Assembly: GCA_902799385.1 (NCBI GenBank)
Contig: CADCAK010000021.1
Span: 1 to 57,637 of the forward strand
Source: an uncultured bacterium
GTDB lineage: Bacteria > Verrucomicrobiota > Kiritimatiellia > RFP12 > UBA1067
Length of the DNA: 57,637 bases
Direction: 5' to 3'
Below are positions 26,817-35,896 of the stretch, piece by piece (position 1 is the stretch's first letter; every line of letters begins with the position of its first letter). The position numbers and the translations under genes are program-made. Under the pieces are notes generated by a model that saw only the letters and a list, made by a program, of their open reading frames with translations, made no database searches and was not told the origin of the DNA.

Positions 26817-27428
26817 ATGACACAGACACAGGTTCTAAAGGCGTTCAAGGACACGGGTGCGCTCCTCGAAGGGCATTTCGAGCTGCGCTCAAAGCTCCAC
26901 TCCAACCGCTACTTCCAATGCGCGAATGTTCTCAGGTTCCCGCGCATAGCGGAGAAGCTCTGCCGCGCAGTGACGCGCGAGGCGGTCAAGTCGGGGAAGC
27001 TCGGCAGAAAAATCGACGGCGTGATATCGCCCGCGGTGGGCGGAATCCTCGTCGGACACGAAGTCGCGCGCGAGCTTAACGTTAAGTGCATCTTCGCCGA
27101 GAAGGTGCAGGGCAAGGGCGTTGACGCGACCGGCAAGCCCAATACCGTCCTCGCGCTGCGCCGCTTCTCGATCAAGAAGGGCGAGCGCTACGTCGTCGCC
27201 GAGGACGTCGTGACGAAGGGCGGGCGCGTCCAGGAGACCATCGATCTCGTGAAGGCGGCGGGCGGCAAGGTAGCCGGCGTTGTCCTGCTCGTGGACCGCT
27301 CCGGCGGCAAGGTGAAGTTCGGCCGCATCCCCATGTTCTCGCTTATGCAGATGACGCCCGAGACGTGGACTGCGGCGGAATGCCCCATGTGCAAGGCGGG
27401 GACGAAGCCCGTTCATCCGGGGTCGTAA
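26817..27428 (+). CDS. pyrE: Orotate phosphoribosyltransferase
   Basis: Forms OMP from orotate and PRPP in pyrimidine synthesis. The PRPP loop YVVAEDVVTKGGRVQET is present, as are VISPAVGGILVGHEVA and FAEKVQGKG. AGGGAAAGGAAG precedes ATG 26817. The protein ends with a CPMC pair in AECPMCKAG, a metal-binding-like tail also found in some other bacterial PyrE proteins. 203 aa. Confidence 0.93.
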   Translation: MTQTQVLKAFKDTGALLEGHFELRSKLHSNRYFQCANVLRFPRIAEKLCRAVTREAVKSGKLGRKIDGVISPAVGGILVGHEVARELNVKCIFAEKVQGKGVDATGKPNTVLALRRFSIKKGERYVVAEDVVTKGGRVQETIDLVKAAGGKVAGVVLLVDRSGGKVKFGRIPMFSLMQMTPETWTAAECPMCKAGTKPVHPGS

Positions 27429-27432
27429 GGCG

Positions 27433-28620
27433 ATGTTCGATTCCGTCGAAGACTGCCTTGAGGCGCTGAAGCGCGGCGAAATCGTCCTCGTCACCGACGA
27501 CGCAGACCGCGAGAACGAGGGCGACTGCATCTGTGCCGCCGAGTTCGCGACGTGCGAGAACGTCAATTTCATGGCGACGTACGCGCGCGGACTCATCTGC
27601 ATGCCGATGAGCAGGGCGTGGTGCCGCAGGCTCGACCTTCCGCAGATGGTCGTGCAGAACACGGACAACCACCAGACCGCGTTCACTGTTTCAATCGACG
27701 CAGCTTCGACGACGACGGGCATTTCCGCCGCAGAGCGCTCGATGACCGCGCTTGCCTGCGTCGGCGACGGCGTGAAGCCGTCCGACTTCAGGCGCCCTGG
27801 CCACATGTTCCCGCTTGAGGCGCGCGAGGGCGGCGTCCTCAAGAGGGCTGGCCACACCGAGGCGACGGTGGACCTCTGCCGTCTCGCGGGGCTCAAGGAA
27901 GTCGGGCTTTGCTGCGAGATAATGAAGGACGACGGAACGATGGCGCGTCTCGACGACGTCGCCGCGTTCGCGAAGCGCCATGGCCTCAAGATGATGACGA
28001 TAGCCGACCTCATCGCCTATCGCCGCAAAGTCGACAAGCTAGTCGAGAAGGTCGAGGAAGTCGATCTTCCGACCGGCCACGGCCATTTCCGCCTCAGCAT
28101 GTACAAGAGCCGCATCACGGGGCTTGAGCATCTCGCCCTCGTGAAGGGGAAGGTGGACGACGGCGCGCCGGTGCTCGTTCGCGTCCATTCGGAGTGCTTC
28201 ACTGGCGACGTCCTCGGCTCAGAGAGGTGCGACTGCGGGCCGCAGCTCCACACCGCGATGGAGATGGTGGAGCGAGAGGGGCGAGGAGCCGTTCTCTACA
28301 TGCGCCAGGAAGGGCGCGGCATAGGCCTTGAAAACAAGCTTCACGCCTATCGCAAGCAGGAAGAGGGGCTTGATACGGTAGAGGCGAATGTCGCGCTCGG
28401 ATTTGCGCCGGATCTTCGCGACTATGGCGAAGGTGCGCAGATTCTCGAGGATCTCGGCATAAGTAAGGTCCGGCTCATGACGAACAATCCCTGCAAGGTG
28501 AAGGGGCTGGACGGCTATGGCATCGAGATCGTCGAGCGAGTGCCGATCGTAATACCCGCAAACGCCCACGACAGGCGCTATCTCGACACGAAGCGCGAGA
28601 AGATGGGACACATCCTGTGA
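27433..28620 (+). CDS. ribBA: Bifunctional DHBP synthase / GTP cyclohydrolase II
   Basis: Both entry reactions of riboflavin synthesis. Residues 1-200 are RibB: TDDADRENEGDCI, AERSMTALA and RPGHMFPLEAREGGVL. Residues 205-395 are RibA: VRVHSECFTGDVLGSERCDC (Zn Cys residues), YMRQEGRGIGLENKL and TNNPCKVKGL. Both halves are full length. Starts four bases after pyrE. Confidence 0.96.
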   Translation: MFDSVEDCLEALKRGEIVLVTDDADRENEGDCICAAEFATCENVNFMATYARGLICMPMSRAWCRRLDLPQMVVQNTDNHQTAFTVSIDAASTTTGISAAERSMTALACVGDGVKPSDFRRPGHMFPLEAREGGVLKRAGHTEATVDLCRLAGLKEVGLCCEIMKDDGTMARLDDVAAFAKRHGLKMMTIADLIAYRRKVDKLVEKVEEVDLPTGHGHFRLSMYKSRITGLEHLALVKGKVDDGAPVLVRVHSECFTGDVLGSERCDCGPQLHTAMEMVEREGRGAVLYMRQEGRGIGLENKLHAYRKQEEGLDTVEANVALGFAPDLRDYGEGAQILEDLGISKVRLMTNNPCKVKGLDGYGIEIVERVPIVIPANAHDRRYLDTKREKMGHIL

Positions 28621-28635
28621 GGGGGAGGCGCGCGA

Positions 28636-28665
28636 TTGAAAACATGCCGCCCCATCTGCTATAAT
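28636..28665 (+). promoter_or_regulatory. Extended -10 promoter of thrH
   Basis: TTGAAA at 28636-28641, an 18-bp spacer and CTGCTATAAT ending at 28665. A short leader of about 15 nt contains AAAGGAAAAA before ATG 28687. Confidence 0.75.
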
Positions 28666-28686
28666 ATGCGGCCAAAGGAAAAACGA

Positions 28687-29286
28687 ATGAACATCGTCTG
28701 CTTGGATCTTGAGGGCGTTCTTGTGCCTGAAATCTGGATTGCGTTCGCCGAGAGGACGGGCATCCCCGAATTCCGCCGCACGACGCGCGACGAGCCCGAC
28801 TACGACAGGCTCATGCACTACCGCATCGACCTGCTCGACAGGCACGGCTTTAGGCTTGCCCAGATACAGGAAGTGATAGGGGCGATGCGCCCCCTGATCG
28901 GCGCGGAAGAGTTCCTCGACCAGCTCCGCGAGCGTACGCAGGTCCTCATACTCTCCGACACGTTCGACCAGTTCTCGCGTCCGCTCATGAAGAAGCTCAA
29001 CTGGCCGGCGATCTTCTGCAACTCGCTTGAAGTCTCGCCGGACGGCCGCATCACTGGCTACAAGATGAGATGCCCGCAGTCGAAGCTCACCACCGTCCGA
29101 GCGTTGCAGAGCTGCGGGTTCGACACGATTGCCGCAGGCGACAGCTACAACGACCTCGGCATGATCCGTGCGTCCAAGGCGGGGTTCCTCTTCCGCTCGA
29201 CCGAAGCGATCAAGGCCGACAATCCCGACATTCCCGCGTTCGAGACGTACGACGACTTCCTTAAGGCGATCTTCGCCGCGCTTTGA
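28687..29286 (+). CDS. thrH: Phosphoserine phosphatase / homoserine phosphotransferase ThrH
   Basis: HAD-family enzyme that dephosphorylates phosphoserine and can transfer the phosphate to homoserine. The start MNIVCLDLEGVLVPEIWIAF is the ThrH form of HAD motif I (DLEGV, nucleophile Asp in CLDLEG). VLILSDTFDQFS is motif II, and AAGDSYNDLGM is the Mg-binding motif. At 199 aa it is the expected size. ATG 28687 is supported by AAAGGA. Confidence 0.93.
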   Translation: MNIVCLDLEGVLVPEIWIAFAERTGIPEFRRTTRDEPDYDRLMHYRIDLLDRHGFRLAQIQEVIGAMRPLIGAEEFLDQLRERTQVLILSDTFDQFSRPLMKKLNWPAIFCNSLEVSPDGRITGYKMRCPQSKLTTVRALQSCGFDTIAAGDSYNDLGMIRASKAGFLFRSTEAIKADNPDIPAFETYDDFLKAIFAAL

Positions 29287-29289
29287 CAG

Positions 29290-30222
29290 ATGACATCGAC
29301 GCTTCTTTTAGCCGCAGCGCCGTTCGTGGCCTTTCCCTCCCAGGGCGCAAGGCTTCCTGCGATAGACCATGTATACCTGACCGGCGCGGTCGCCAAGGGC
29401 GACACGAATGTAGTCGTGAACGGCGAAAACGTCCCCGTCTACAGGACTGGCGCGTGGGCGACGCTTGTCGAGGCGACCGAGGGCTCCAACGACGTCTCGG
29501 TAGTGTCTCAGTCCGGCGAGGCGACCAACGTGTGGTTCTGCATCGCGAAAAAGCCGGTCGCGAACCCTGACGCGAAGCCCGCGCCGGAAAAGGTGTGGAA
29601 GAAGCTCGACTACGCTAGGGACGAGGCGAAGTCGCCGCCCACGAACAAGGCCCCGCACGAAGTGACGATTGTCGTAGACGCGGGGCACGGCGGCGACGAC
29701 ACAGGCGCGAAGAGCCCCCACGGCTTCTTCGAGAAAGATGCAAATCTCCTCGTCGCGGAGCAGCTAAGGTCGGCGCTCCTTGCTCGCGGCTACAATGTCG
29801 TGATGACGCGCGAGGCCGATGTCTTCATCCCTCTCTATGACCGCCCGAAGGCGGCGCATACGAACGACGCCGACGCCTTCGTGTCGATACACCACAACGC
29901 GCCGCCCTACGACAAGGACCCGAATCTCCTACGCTACCACACGGTCTATTCGTGGAATCCGATAGGCGAGGCGCTCGCGACGGCTATCAATGGCGAGATG
30001 GCGACGGCGCTTGGCGACACTCTCAAGTCGAACGGCCCGATGCACGCCAACTTCGCCGTCACGCGCAACCCCGAGATACCGAGCTGTCTCGTGGAAGTCG
30101 ATTTCGTCACTTCGCCCCCAGGCGAGGAGGCAATATGGAACGCCGCGCGCCGGCGCGTTGTCGCAGAGGCGATAGCCGCAGGTGTCGACAAATGGCGCAA
30201 GGGAACAACGAAAGACAGGTAA
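29290..30222 (+). CDS. N-acetylmuramoyl-L-alanine amidase
   Basis: Zn-dependent peptidoglycan amidase (Amidase_3). Hydrophobic N terminus (MTSTLLLAAAPFVAF), probably an export signal. An extracytoplasmic domain of about 95 residues follows, then the catalytic domain with VVDAGHGGDDTGA, the Glu in FFEKDAN, SIHHNA and a final CLVEVDF. It cuts the amide bond between muramic acid and the stem peptide, as in daughter-cell separation. Starts three bases after thrH; 310 aa. Confidence 0.9.
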   Translation: MTSTLLLAAAPFVAFPSQGARLPAIDHVYLTGAVAKGDTNVVVNGENVPVYRTGAWATLVEATEGSNDVSVVSQSGEATNVWFCIAKKPVANPDAKPAPEKVWKKLDYARDEAKSPPTNKAPHEVTIVVDAGHGGDDTGAKSPHGFFEKDANLLVAEQLRSALLARGYNVVMTREADVFIPLYDRPKAAHTNDADAFVSIHHNAPPYDKDPNLLRYHTVYSWNPIGEALATAINGEMATALGDTLKSNGPMHANFAVTRNPEIPSCLVEVDFVTSPPGEEAIWNAARRRVVAEAIAAGVDKWRKGTTKDR

Positions 30223-30223
30223 A

Positions 30224-31786
30224 ATGAAAATCGCACTGCTCGCAGCATACTTCATCGTTTTGCTATGGATCGGCTTCAAGTGCCGCAAGGGCGCGGGGTC
30301 GGTCAGCGGATTCGTCCTCGGCGGGCGTTCCGTCGGCGCGTGGCTCACGGCCTTCGCATACGGCACAAGCTACTTTTCCGCCGTCGTGTTCGTCGGCTAC
30401 GCAGGGCAGTTCGGCTGGAAGTACGGCATTTCCGCGACTTGGATCGGCATCGGCAACGCGCTGATAGGCTCGCTTCTTGCGTGGATAATCCTCGGGCGGC
30501 GCACGAGGCTCCTGTCCCAGCACCTCGACTCGGCCACAATGCCAGACTTCTTCGCGAAGCGCTTCGACTCCTCGTCGCTCAAGCTTGCGGCGTCCGTAAT
30601 CATCTTCGTGTTCCTTATTCCCTACACGGCGTCGCTGTACAACGGCCTCTCGCGCCTGTTCTCAATGGCGTTCCCCGGCTTCTCCTATTCGGCGTGCATC
30701 GTGGTGATGGCGGTGCTCACGGCCATTTACGTCATTGCCGGCGGATACCTCGCGACCGCGATCAACGACTTCATCCAGGGAATCATCATGCTTGGCGGAA
30801 TAGTCGCCCTGATTGGGGCGGTGCTTTCTCAGAAGGGCGGCTTCGCCGCTTCGCTTGATGGTCTCGCGCGCATCACCGATCCCTCCGTGACGACGACGCC
30901 GGGAATCTTCACCTCGTTCTTCGGTCCGGACCCCTTGAGCCTTCTGTTCGTGGTGATACTAACCTCGCTCGGCACGTGGGGGCTTCCTCAGATGGTCCAG
31001 AAGTTCTATGCCATCAGGAACGAGGACGCTATCAGGAAAGGCACGGTAATCTCGACGCTCTTTGCGTTCGTTGTTGCAGGTGGATGCTACTTTCTCGGCG
31101 GCTTCGGACGGCTCTTCTCGATTGAAATCGGCGTGACGGACAAGGGCATGCCTGTTGGCGGATTCGACGCCGTGATCCCTGCGATGCTCTCCGGACTCGG
31201 TCCGGTGCTGATCGCGCTGACGGTTATTCTCGTCCTCTCCGCGTCGATGTCGACGCTCTCCTCGCTTGTGATGACGTCCAGCTCGACGCTCACGCTCGAC
31301 TTTATACGTGGTACCATCGTTAGGGACATGACACAGAAGAAGCAGGTGCTTTGCATCCGCGTGCTCCTTGTCGCCTTCATCGCCGTGAGCGCGGTGCTTG
31401 CCCTAGTGCAGTACAACAGCAAGAACCCTATCGCCTTTATTGCGCAGATGATGGGCGTGTCGTGGGGCGCGATGGCCGGTTCGTTCATCGCTCCGTTCCT
31501 CTACTCGCTCTACTGGAAGGGCACGTCGAAGGCGGCTTGCTGGGCGTGCTTCGTCTTTGCCGTCTGCCTCACGACGGCCAACGTCTTCGGCTGGAAGCCG
31601 GAGCTATGGTCTGGCGTGACGATGAATCCGATCCACTCCGGCGCGATTGCGATGCTCGCCGGTTTCGTTATTGTCCCGGTCGTGAGTTGGGTTTCGAAGG
31701 CGCCTGACCGCCGCTTTGTCGATGCGCTATTCGCGTGCTACGAGCGTCCGCGCCAGGTCACGGCAAAGAGCGACCTTGGCGAATAA
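30224..31786 (+). CDS. Sodium:solute symporter family protein
   Basis: Around 13 membrane segments over 520 residues. The SSS-family Na+-binding regions are recognisable: GGRSVGAWLTAFAYGTSYFS, ATAINDFIQGIIM, LVLSASMSTLSSLVMTSSS. It is Na+-coupled uptake, but the substrate (sugar, proline, pantothenate and similar are all possible) cannot be read. ATG 30224 is chosen because it begins the first membrane helix and lies two bases after the amidase stop, with AGG upstream. Confidence 0.9.
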   Translation: MKIALLAAYFIVLLWIGFKCRKGAGSVSGFVLGGRSVGAWLTAFAYGTSYFSAVVFVGYAGQFGWKYGISATWIGIGNALIGSLLAWIILGRRTRLLSQHLDSATMPDFFAKRFDSSSLKLAASVIIFVFLIPYTASLYNGLSRLFSMAFPGFSYSACIVVMAVLTAIYVIAGGYLATAINDFIQGIIMLGGIVALIGAVLSQKGGFAASLDGLARITDPSVTTTPGIFTSFFGPDPLSLLFVVILTSLGTWGLPQMVQKFYAIRNEDAIRKGTVISTLFAFVVAGGCYFLGGFGRLFSIEIGVTDKGMPVGGFDAVIPAMLSGLGPVLIALTVILVLSASMSTLSSLVMTSSSTLTLDFIRGTIVRDMTQKKQVLCIRVLLVAFIAVSAVLALVQYNSKNPIAFIAQMMGVSWGAMAGSFIAPFLYSLYWKGTSKAACWACFVFAVCLTTANVFGWKPELWSGVTMNPIHSGAIAMLAGFVIVPVVSWVSKAPDRRFVDALFACYERPRQVTAKSDLGE

Positions 31787-31803
31787 AGGCACCGGAAATA
31801 TGG

Positions 31804-31809
31804 TAAAAT
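31804..31809 (+). promoter_or_regulatory. Extended -10 promoter, leaderless, of the tandem AAA+ gene
   Basis: TATGGTAAAAT ends at 31809 and ATG begins at 31816, exactly six bases later, so transcription would start at or next to the A of the ATG. No -35 at the proper distance and no Shine-Dalgarno are visible. Confidence 0.65.
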
Positions 31810-31815
31810 GTCCGC

Positions 31816-33834
31816 ATGGACAAGACTTCTTCAGGGTTGGGATGTTGGGGGGCTGGATGCCTTCTTGATATCGGTGTGTTCCTTGTCGCCGTTGCGCTGC
31901 TTGACACCAATGCAGGCGCAAGTTTCCTAATGTATATGCTTCTCTTGGCCATACCAATGGCCTTAGTGCGCTTTTTCCTCTTTTCAGACACGACTCCGCG
32001 CTGGCTGCGCGTGTGCCTTGGGCCTATCGGGGCGATTGCCTGCCTCGTTCTCGCGGCGACAGTTCCGCTCGACCTCTCGTCTGACGAGCAGTCCAACCCC
32101 GAGCCGAGCAAGAAAGCGGAGGCGCCCAATGGCAACGGCGGTGAATCCGCCGCGCCGAAGGAGTCGGTCGAGGATGTCCTTGCCGAGCTTGACTCGCTCG
32201 TCGGCCTTGAAGGCGTGAAGGCGGAAGTAAGGCGCATAGTGAATCTCGCCAAGGTCAACGAGGCGCGTCGCGCCCAGGGGCTCAAGGTCCCGCCGATGAC
32301 CTACCACATGGTCTTTACCGGCAATCCCGGCACCGGCAAGACGACAGTCGCGCGCATCGTCGCCCGCGCGTTCCGCGCGCTCGGCATCGCGAAGGGCGGG
32401 CAGCTCGTGGAGACCGACCGCTCTGGGCTCGTCGGGCGCTATGCTGGCGAGACGGCCGTCAAGACGAATGCGAAGGTTGACGAGGCGATTGGCGGCATCC
32501 TCTTCGTAGACGAGGCTTACCAGCTTGCCAGTAGCGACGGCGACGACTACGGCAAGGAGGCGATTGCGACGCTTTTAAAGCGCATGGAAGACGATCGCGA
32601 CAGGCTTATCGTAATCGCCGCCGGGTACACCGACGAAATGCGCGACTTCCTCGACGCGAATTCCGGCCTCAGGAGCCGCTTCTCGAAGACAATAGAGTTT
32701 GCCGACTACACGGCGAAGGAGCTCGCGGCGATATTCCGCTCGATGGCGAAGAAGAACGAGTTTGTCCTCGCGCCAGATCTCGAAGAGGGGCTCGACGCCG
32801 CAATGGTGAAGCTCACGGCGAAGCGCGACCGCACTTTCGGCAACGCAAGGTTCGTGCGCCAGCTTTTCGAGGACGCGACTGGCCGACAGGCGAACAGGCT
32901 TGCGGAGTCGGGGAATCTCGACGCAGACGCCCTCAAGACGCTTGCGCTTGCAGACCTCGGGCTTGGCGAGCGCAAGGTGGACGTCCGCGCCCCGACGGTT
33001 GACGAGGTGCTTGCGGAACTTGACGCGCTTGTGGGGCTTAAGCCGGTGAAGGACGAGGTTCGCCGACTGATTGCCACTGTCCGCGCAAACAAGCTCAGGG
33101 CCGAGAAGGGGCTTGAGAACAATGTCACGATGAGCTACAACTTTGTCTTTACGGGGAACCCCGGCACAGGCAAGACGACTGTCGCGCGCATTCTCGGCAA
33201 GGCGTTCCGCGCGCTCGGCGTTCTCGACCGCGCGAACTTCGTCGAGACCGACCGCTCGGGGCTCGTCGCCAAATATGAGGGGCAGACGGCTGCCAAGACG
33301 AACAAGCTCATAGACTCTGCGATGGGCGGCATCCTCTTCATCGACGAGGCGTACCAGCTCAACCAGGGCGAGAACGACCAGTATGGCTCCGAGGCGGTGG
33401 CGACGCTCCTGAAGCGCATGGAGGACGCGCGCGGCTCGATGGTCGTCATCATCGCAGGCTACAGCAGCGAGATGAAGAAGTTCATGGAGATTAACTCAGG
33501 GCTCGAGAGCCGCTTCAACAGGACGATAGAGTTCCCTGACTACTCGGCGAAGGAGCTTGCCGATATCTTCCGCTCAATGGCGAAGAAGGCGAAGTACCGC
33601 CTTTCCGACGATTCGGAGCGTTGGCTCGTGCCTTATATCTCAATGCTGACCGAGAAGCGCGACAAGAACTTCGGCAATGCCCGCTGGGCGAGAAACCTCT
33701 TCGAGAAGACCGTCGAACGCCAGGCGCTGCGCGTCACCGACCTTGCCGACCCATCGGCGGAAGAGCTCCAGACCCTTCGACTCAAGGATCTTGGCGTAAA
33801 GCTCAAGGATCCCGATGCATCCGCGGAAGATTGA
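31816..33834 (+). CDS. Tandem CbxX/CfxQ-type AAA+ ATPase with membrane anchor
   Basis: Two or three membrane segments (about residues 10-75) are followed by a Pro/Asn/Gly linker and two homologous AAA+ modules. Walker A GNPGTGKTTVARI appears in both, at residues ~170 and ~450. Walker B is FVDEAYQL in one and FIDEAYQL in the other, and ETDRSGLV is duplicated. This is the CbxX/CfxQ, SpoVK-like group that includes Rubisco activases and EccA of type VII secretion; the partner here is unknown. The duplicated modules differ at many positions, so the doubling is old. The gene forms its own unit with a probable leaderless mRNA. Confidence 0.9.
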   Translation: MDKTSSGLGCWGAGCLLDIGVFLVAVALLDTNAGASFLMYMLLLAIPMALVRFFLFSDTTPRWLRVCLGPIGAIACLVLAATVPLDLSSDEQSNPEPSKKAEAPNGNGGESAAPKESVEDVLAELDSLVGLEGVKAEVRRIVNLAKVNEARRAQGLKVPPMTYHMVFTGNPGTGKTTVARIVARAFRALGIAKGGQLVETDRSGLVGRYAGETAVKTNAKVDEAIGGILFVDEAYQLASSDGDDYGKEAIATLLKRMEDDRDRLIVIAAGYTDEMRDFLDANSGLRSRFSKTIEFADYTAKELAAIFRSMAKKNEFVLAPDLEEGLDAAMVKLTAKRDRTFGNARFVRQLFEDATGRQANRLAESGNLDADALKTLALADLGLGERKVDVRAPTVDEVLAELDALVGLKPVKDEVRRLIATVRANKLRAEKGLENNVTMSYNFVFTGNPGTGKTTVARILGKAFRALGVLDRANFVETDRSGLVAKYEGQTAAKTNKLIDSAMGGILFIDEAYQLNQGENDQYGSEAVATLLKRMEDARGSMVVIIAGYSSEMKKFMEINSGLESRFNRTIEFPDYSAKELADIFRSMAKKAKYRLSDDSERWLVPYISMLTEKRDKNFGNARWARNLFEKTVERQALRVTDLADPSAEELQTLRLKDLGVKLKDPDASAED

Positions 33835-33866
33835 CGGCCCCCTGCCACAGCAGCCGTGTCATTTGG

Positions 33867-33872
33867 TATAAT
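33867..33872 (+). promoter_or_regulatory. Extended -10 promoter, leaderless, of the M50 protease gene
   Basis: TTTGGTATAAT ends at 33872 and ATG 33879 follows after six bases. The arrangement is identical to that at 31804-31816. No -35 or Shine-Dalgarno is seen. Confidence 0.65.
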
Positions 33873-33878
33873 ATGGCC

Positions 33879-34640
33879 ATGTTGCTTTTTGGAAACAGAT
33901 TCAAGTTATGCGAGGCGTTTGGGATACCGATCTATGTCGACATCTCGTTTGCGATCCTCCTTCTGCTTTTTGTCGGGTCCGGTGCGTCGTTCACGGAAGG
34001 TATGACCGAGGCGATTCTGCTCGCCCTGTCGATAGTCCTTCACGAGTTCGGCCACTCTCTGACGGCGCGGCTATTTGGCTATCGCACGACCGACATCACG
34101 ATTTCGCTCCTCGGCGGCTGCGCCTCGCTTATTTCCCTTCCGCGCAGGGCGTGGCAGGAGTTCCTCACTGCGCTCGCGGGGCCGCTCGTCTCGTTTGCGA
34201 TTGCGGCCATCGGGTTCTTTACGCTTTTCTTCTTCCCAATCGAGAACGGCTGGCTAAAGTATGCGCTCTTCTACCTCATGTGGCTCAACTTCATGCTTGG
34301 CGGCTTCAACCTCCTGCCGGGCTTTCCCCTTGACGGCGGGCGCATCTTCCGCAGCGTCCTTCGCGCGTTTCTCTCTCGCCCCAAGGCGACTTTCGTCGCG
34401 ATGTGGGTCGGGCGCGTGTTCGCGATTCTTCTCGGCCTCTCGGGTCTTCATGCGATTGTCTACGGCGGGGGCTGGGGATTCATCCGCGTCCTCATCGCGT
34501 GGATGATCTGGACCGAGGGCTATCGCGAGTACCAGCTTGCGCTGATGGAATCGAGCTGGGACTATCAGGATTTCCGCGCGCGCGTCTCCCCGCCACCGTA
34601 CGGCGGCGAAGGCGACGACTGCGACGTAACGAGGAATTGA
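33879..34640 (+). CDS. Site-2 protease type (M50) membrane metalloprotease
   Basis: Five or six membrane helices hold the intramembrane Zn site. HEFGH lies at about residue 53 and the distal Asp motif is LLPGFPLDGGR. This is the minimal SpoIVFB-like form without PDZ or CBS domains (253 aa). Members cleave transmembrane substrates such as anti-sigma factors. An ECF sigma/putative anti-sigma pair lies 5 kb downstream, but no link is shown. The mRNA is probably leaderless. Confidence 0.88.
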   Translation: MLLFGNRFKLCEAFGIPIYVDISFAILLLLFVGSGASFTEGMTEAILLALSIVLHEFGHSLTARLFGYRTTDITISLLGGCASLISLPRRAWQEFLTALAGPLVSFAIAAIGFFTLFFFPIENGWLKYALFYLMWLNFMLGGFNLLPGFPLDGGRIFRSVLRAFLSRPKATFVAMWVGRVFAILLGLSGLHAIVYGGGWGFIRVLIAWMIWTEGYREYQLALMESSWDYQDFRARVSPPPYGGEGDDCDVTRN

Positions 34641-34650
34641 ACAAACCGAA

Positions 34651-35763
34651 ATGGAGAAGGACATGGAAGGTCTTAAGGTAAAGGCGCCCGGAACGGCGAT
34701 GTGGGACGCGGCGAGTCTCGGCGAAATCATGCTCCGTCTCGATCCGGGCGACGGGCGAATCCACACCGCGCGCGACTTCAAGGTTTGGGAAGGCGGAGGC
34801 GAATACAACGTCGTACGTGGGCTTCGTCGTTGCTTCGGCCTCAAGACTACCGCCGTCACCGCTTTTGCCGACAATCCCGTCGGGCGCCTCGTCGAGGACT
34901 TCATGCTTCAGGGCGGTGTCGACACGAGCCACGTCAAGTGGGTTCCCTACGACGGCATAGGCCGCACGGTCAGGAATGGCCTAAACTTCGTGGAGCGCGG
35001 CTTCGGCTGTCGCGGCGCCAGGTCGTGCGCCGACCGCGGGCTTACTGCGGTGAGCCAGCTAAGACCAGGCGACATCGACTGGGACCAGCTCTTCGGCAAG
35101 GAGGGCGTCAGGTGGTTCCACACCGGCGGCATATTCGCCGCGCTCTCCGAGACGACGGCTGATGTTGCAATCGAGGCGCTCAAGGCCGCGAAGAAGTACG
35201 GCACCGTCACGAGCTACGACCTCAATTACCGCGCATCACTTTGGAAGTCGATCGGCGGACAGGCAAAGGCGCAGGCGGTAAACAAGGAGATCGCGAAGTA
35301 CGTCGATGTCATGATCGGCAACGAGGAAGACTTCACCGCAGCGCTCGGCATCGAGGTCGAGGGCGTTGACAAGAACTTGACGACGCTCCCGATGGAGGGC
35401 TTCAGGAAGATGATCGAGAAGGCCGTCTCGATCTACCCGAATTTCAAGGCGGTCGCGACGACGCTTCGCTCGGTCAAGTCCGCGACGGTAAACGACTGGT
35501 CGGCAATCTGCTGGTACAAGGGCGAGCTGCACGAGTCGATCAAGCGCCCGGGACTCGAGATCTACGACCGCGTTGGCGGCGGCGATTCGTTCGCTTCGGG
35601 GCTCGTCTACGGCTTCATGACTTTTGACGACGCCGAGAAGGCCGTCAACTACGGCGCGGCGCACGGTGCGCTTGCGATGACGACGCCTGGCGACACTTCG
35701 ATGGCGACGAAGGCCGACGTCGAGAAAATGGTCGGCGGAGGTTCCGCTAGAGTAGATAGGTAA
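34651..35763 (+). CDS. PfkB-family sugar kinase (2-keto-3-deoxygluconate kinase-like)
   Basis: Ribokinase/PfkB fold. The N-terminal sugar-binding part has SLGEIMLRLDPGDGRI and WEGGGEYNV. The Pro/Asp-rich switch VTSYDLNYRASLW follows. The C-terminal signature DRVGGGDSFASG carries the catalytic Asp. The next gene is a KDPG-type aldolase, so kinase plus aldolase would convert 2-keto-3-deoxygluconate to pyruvate and glyceraldehyde-3-P; this is inferred from context. ATG 34651 is used; ATG 34663 has GGAG at a better distance. It is 370 aa, longer than most because of an insert around residues 110-130. Confidence 0.88.
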   Translation: MEKDMEGLKVKAPGTAMWDAASLGEIMLRLDPGDGRIHTARDFKVWEGGGEYNVVRGLRRCFGLKTTAVTAFADNPVGRLVEDFMLQGGVDTSHVKWVPYDGIGRTVRNGLNFVERGFGCRGARSCADRGLTAVSQLRPGDIDWDQLFGKEGVRWFHTGGIFAALSETTADVAIEALKAAKKYGTVTSYDLNYRASLWKSIGGQAKAQAVNKEIAKYVDVMIGNEEDFTAALGIEVEGVDKNLTTLPMEGFRKMIEKAVSIYPNFKAVATTLRSVKSATVNDWSAICWYKGELHESIKRPGLEIYDRVGGGDSFASGLVYGFMTFDDAEKAVNYGAAHGALAMTTPGDTSMATKADVEKMVGGGSARVDR

Positions 35764-35776
35764 TGGGGTAGTGATG

Positions 35777-35872
35777 TTTAGCCACAAAGAACACAAAGAG
35801 CACAAAAGTCTTTTGGGGTCTGGGGCAAAGCCCCAGTTTCTATGTGTTCTATGTGTTCTATGTGGCTAAAAA
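35777..35872. repeat. Large imperfect inverted repeat with inner GC hairpin
   Basis: The left arm (35777-35808) begins TTTAGCCACAAAGAACACA. The right arm (35840-35872) is close to its reverse complement, reading CTATGTGTTCTATGTG then GCTAAAAA. Between them CTGGGGCAAAGCCCCAG (35820-35836) forms a 6-bp GC stem. It lies between the PfkB kinase and the aldolase, so it would fold in their common mRNA and could attenuate or protect it. Confidence 0.8.
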
Positions 35873-35896
35873 CAAAAAATTTAAAAGGTTAACATC

